NCBI GenBank assembly: GCA_011046415.1
Contig: DSAP01000024.1
Location: 1 to 43,561, forward strand
From: a bacterium
Lineage (GTDB): Bacteria > Zhuqueibacterota > QNDG01 > JABMRT01
Direction of reading: 5' to 3'
DNA length: 43,561 nucleotides
Shown here: positions 41,982-43,561 of the stretch, one piece after another
How positions within the stretch are numbered: the stretch's first letter is position 1
How the letters are laid out: each line of letters starts with the position of its first letter
The notes under the pieces: model-generated
Told to the model about the DNA's origin: nothing
Databases searched by the model: none
What the model saw: only the letters and a program-made list of their open reading frames with translations
Program-made: the position numbers and the translations under genes

Positions 41982-42208
41982 GGGCTATCCCGCCGTTCCT
42001 GAATATTCTTCGTTGGATATGAGGTATTAATTTAATAGATCCTCAAGGGGAAACAAAGGATTTTTTGATTATTCCGTTGTCGGAAAGGGCGGACGTGGCG
42101 GGCGCGGGTCTTGATCCGCCGTGATGTTGCCAAGCGGTCTGGTGAATCCGTATCGTCCGCTCCGCGGGAAAACCGGCGATGCCGTTTCGAAGGCGCATCG
42201 CGGTGATC

Positions 42209-43561
42209 TCAATAGAGATAAATGAATCCGTAATAAAAGAGAAAACCGCCCAAAAAAAGGATCAAAGCCCAGTCAAAGCCGATCTCCCGGCGGGAAACGA
42301 TTTCCTGAAGCCGGATTCCGCTCCGGCTCATGAGCAGAAAATACAGGATGAAGCCGGTCAATACCGCCATACCGGAATCCAAAAGCGTCTTTAAATCCCA
42401 GAAGACGGGAATGGAATCAAGTGGCTGATTGAAAAGAAGAATGCCGATGGGTCTGTATAGATCCGGACCGAATAGTCCCGTTATCAGGCAGAGCAGGGCC
42501 AGCCCTCCCATACCCAGATTTCCAAAAGAGAAGCCCCTCTTGCCCAGATTCGAAGACGAAGCGATTTCCGACGTTTTTTTTGATCCGCGGAAAATCGAGG
42601 ACAGCTTGAGAAAGGATGCGGCGGTCCCGGCGGAAACAGCCCACAGGATCCAGCCGGCCGCCGGAATCCCGTTTAATCCATCGAGGATCATCTTTTTGCT
42701 GACATATCCGTTCAAGGGGGGTATTCCGATTATACTCAAAGCACCGACGGAGAAAAAGAGGGTGGCCAGGGGCATTTCCCGGGCCATTCCGGATATCTTT
42801 TTGATTGAACGCTCCCCGGCATGAATCATCACCGATCCGACGGAAAGGAAAAGGAGGCTTTTAAACAGGGCGTGAGAGAATATATGGTAGAGAGACCCCG
42901 AAACGGAAAGCGAATTCTGCGCCCCGAAACCGGCCAGGATATAACCCATCTGGGAAACGGAACTCCAGGCGAGCAGACGTTTACAGTCCGTCTGGACAAG
43001 AGCCCGCAATACACCCAGCAGTGCGGTAAAAACCCCGGTCCAGAGGAGCAGGATTCGGACATCCCCGATACCCAGCATTACGATAAGCCGCCAGAGAGCC
43101 AAAAAAGGGACCTTGATCGCCACGCCGGAAAGAATGGCCGAAACGGGGTGCGGTGCATAGGCATGCGCATCGGGGAGCCAAGCATGAAAGGGAACAAAGG
43201 CGCTTCGGATTCCGATTCCCGCCACGAGACAGGCGATGGACAGGGATTCCTCCAGAGAACGGGACGGGGTTCCGGAATAATGCGAGATCAGGGTTCCCAG
43301 GCAGAGTGTCCCTGTATTCTTGTAAACCACAAAGACTCCGATCAGAAACAAAGCCATTCCCAGCGAACTTAAAATCAGATATTTAAAACTCGCCAGAACG
43401 GCTTTTTCTTTTCGGGAATAGGAGATCAGGATATATGCGGCCGTTCCGACAATCTCCAGACTCACAAAGAGGTTAAACAGATCATGTGCAAGCAGGACGC
43501 CCGCCATGCCGGACAGGAGAATCAGAAAAAAGAAATAAAAGGAGGCGTCGTAATGCTTTGC
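42209..43561 (-). CDS. Proton-conducting antiporter/complex-I-type membrane subunit (partial)
   Basis: Integral-membrane proton-channel subunit of the MrpD/NuoM/NuoN/HyfF superfamily, cut at the window edge on its N-terminal side: the frame stays open through base 43561. Typical parts are LLAHDLFNLFVSLEIVGTAAY, HAWLPDAHAYAPHPVSAILSG with the following conserved Lys (VAIKV), KRLLAWSSVSQMGYI and SHALFKSLLFLSVG (each seen in parts). About 12 helices remain. The DLFNLFVSLE start favours an MrpD or membrane-hydrogenase-like subunit over NuoN, but the rest of the operon is outside. Its 3' end has no clear terminator. Confidence 0.88.
   Translation of the reverse strand, partial: AKHYDASFYFFFLILLSGMAGVLLAHDLFNLFVSLEIVGTAAYILISYSRKEKAVLASFKYLILSSLGMALFLIGVFVVYKNTGTLCLGTLISHYSGTPSRSLEESLSIACLVAGIGIRSAFVPFHAWLPDAHAYAPHPVSAILSGVAIKVPFLALWRLIVMLGIGDVRILLLWTGVFTALLGVLRALVQTDCKRLLAWSSVSQMGYILAGFGAQNSLSVSGSLYHIFSHALFKSLLFLSVGSVMIHAGERSIKKISGMAREMPLATLFFSVGALSIIGIPPLNGYVSKKMILDGLNGIPAAGWILWAVSAGTAASFLKLSSIFRGSKKTSEIASSSNLGKRGFSFGNLGMGGLALLCLITGLFGPDLYRPIGILLFNQPLDSIPVFWDLKTLLDSGMAVLTGFILYFLLMSRSGIRLQEIVSRREIGFDWALILFLGGFLFYYGFIYLY

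Overview
The window looks like chromosome of a diderm, probably anaerobic or microaerophilic bacterium with fairly high GC (mid to high 50s % by eye). Two TonB-dependent receptors with N-terminal carboxypeptidase-regulatory-like domains, an outer-membrane barrel-like protein and several lipoproteins show an outer membrane. Radical-SAM enzymes and many Fe-S and MinD/Mrp-type ATPases suggest low-oxygen life. The receptor style and a TAnnTTT-like -10 element hint at the FCB (Bacteroidetes/KSB1/Calditrichota-like) group. That placement is inference, because no rRNA or universal marker protein is present.

Layout, left: (1) 53-3634, a tightly overlapped operon ablA / sodium:solute symporter / ablB for the osmolyte N-epsilon-acetyl-beta-lysine. 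(2) 3635-4123, a gene-free stretch with a REP-like compound palindrome. (3) 4124-9103, a long NfeD protease plus slipin, a small membrane protein, an N-terminally truncated GNAT piece, a flavinylation-motif lipoprotein, an aldo/keto reductase and a flavin reductase-like protein. (4) 9285-11675, a first TonB-dependent receptor. (5) 13040-11692 on the minus strand, ECF sigma factor / small membrane protein / ICMT-like methyltransferase. (6) 13265-16884, a DUF2271-like secreted protein, then a second ECF sigma / zinc-finger anti-sigma / YbjQ operon running into a second NfeD-SPFH pair. (7) 16991-18508, a DUF1846 protein.

Centre, 18540-30438: the most interesting block. A Fur-family regulator sits behind a promoter with a Fur-box-like site, and a second such site precedes a long overlapping operon. 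That operon holds a DUF5320 protein, two NifX/orange-protein-like proteins, a hotdog thioesterase, a zinc-ribbon protein, a tiny DUF4405-like remnant, a methyltransferase, a DUF89 protein, an Mrp/NBP35 ATPase, a radical-SAM protein, an MBL-fold hydrolase and a J-domain protein. Facing it are a TonB receptor with a C-x2-C plug motif and a His-rich membrane partner, followed by a single polypeptide carrying two complete MinD-like ATPase/ferredoxin modules. I read this as a Fur-controlled metal uptake and metal-cluster assembly locus related to the orange-protein (ORP) systems of sulfate reducers, with unusual additions.

Right: 30533-38889 is a beta-1,3-glucan operon (GPH sugar symporter, GH3, GH17, and a large phosphorylase-like enzyme of the GH94/GH149/GH161 type) with a promoter and a LacI-family operator-like site in front. 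Then, on the minus strand, come an outer-membrane barrel-like protein, leuC-leuD, and an antiporter/complex-I-type proton-channel subunit cut by the window edge. I saw no tRNA, rRNA, CRISPR array, insertion sequence or prophage gene.
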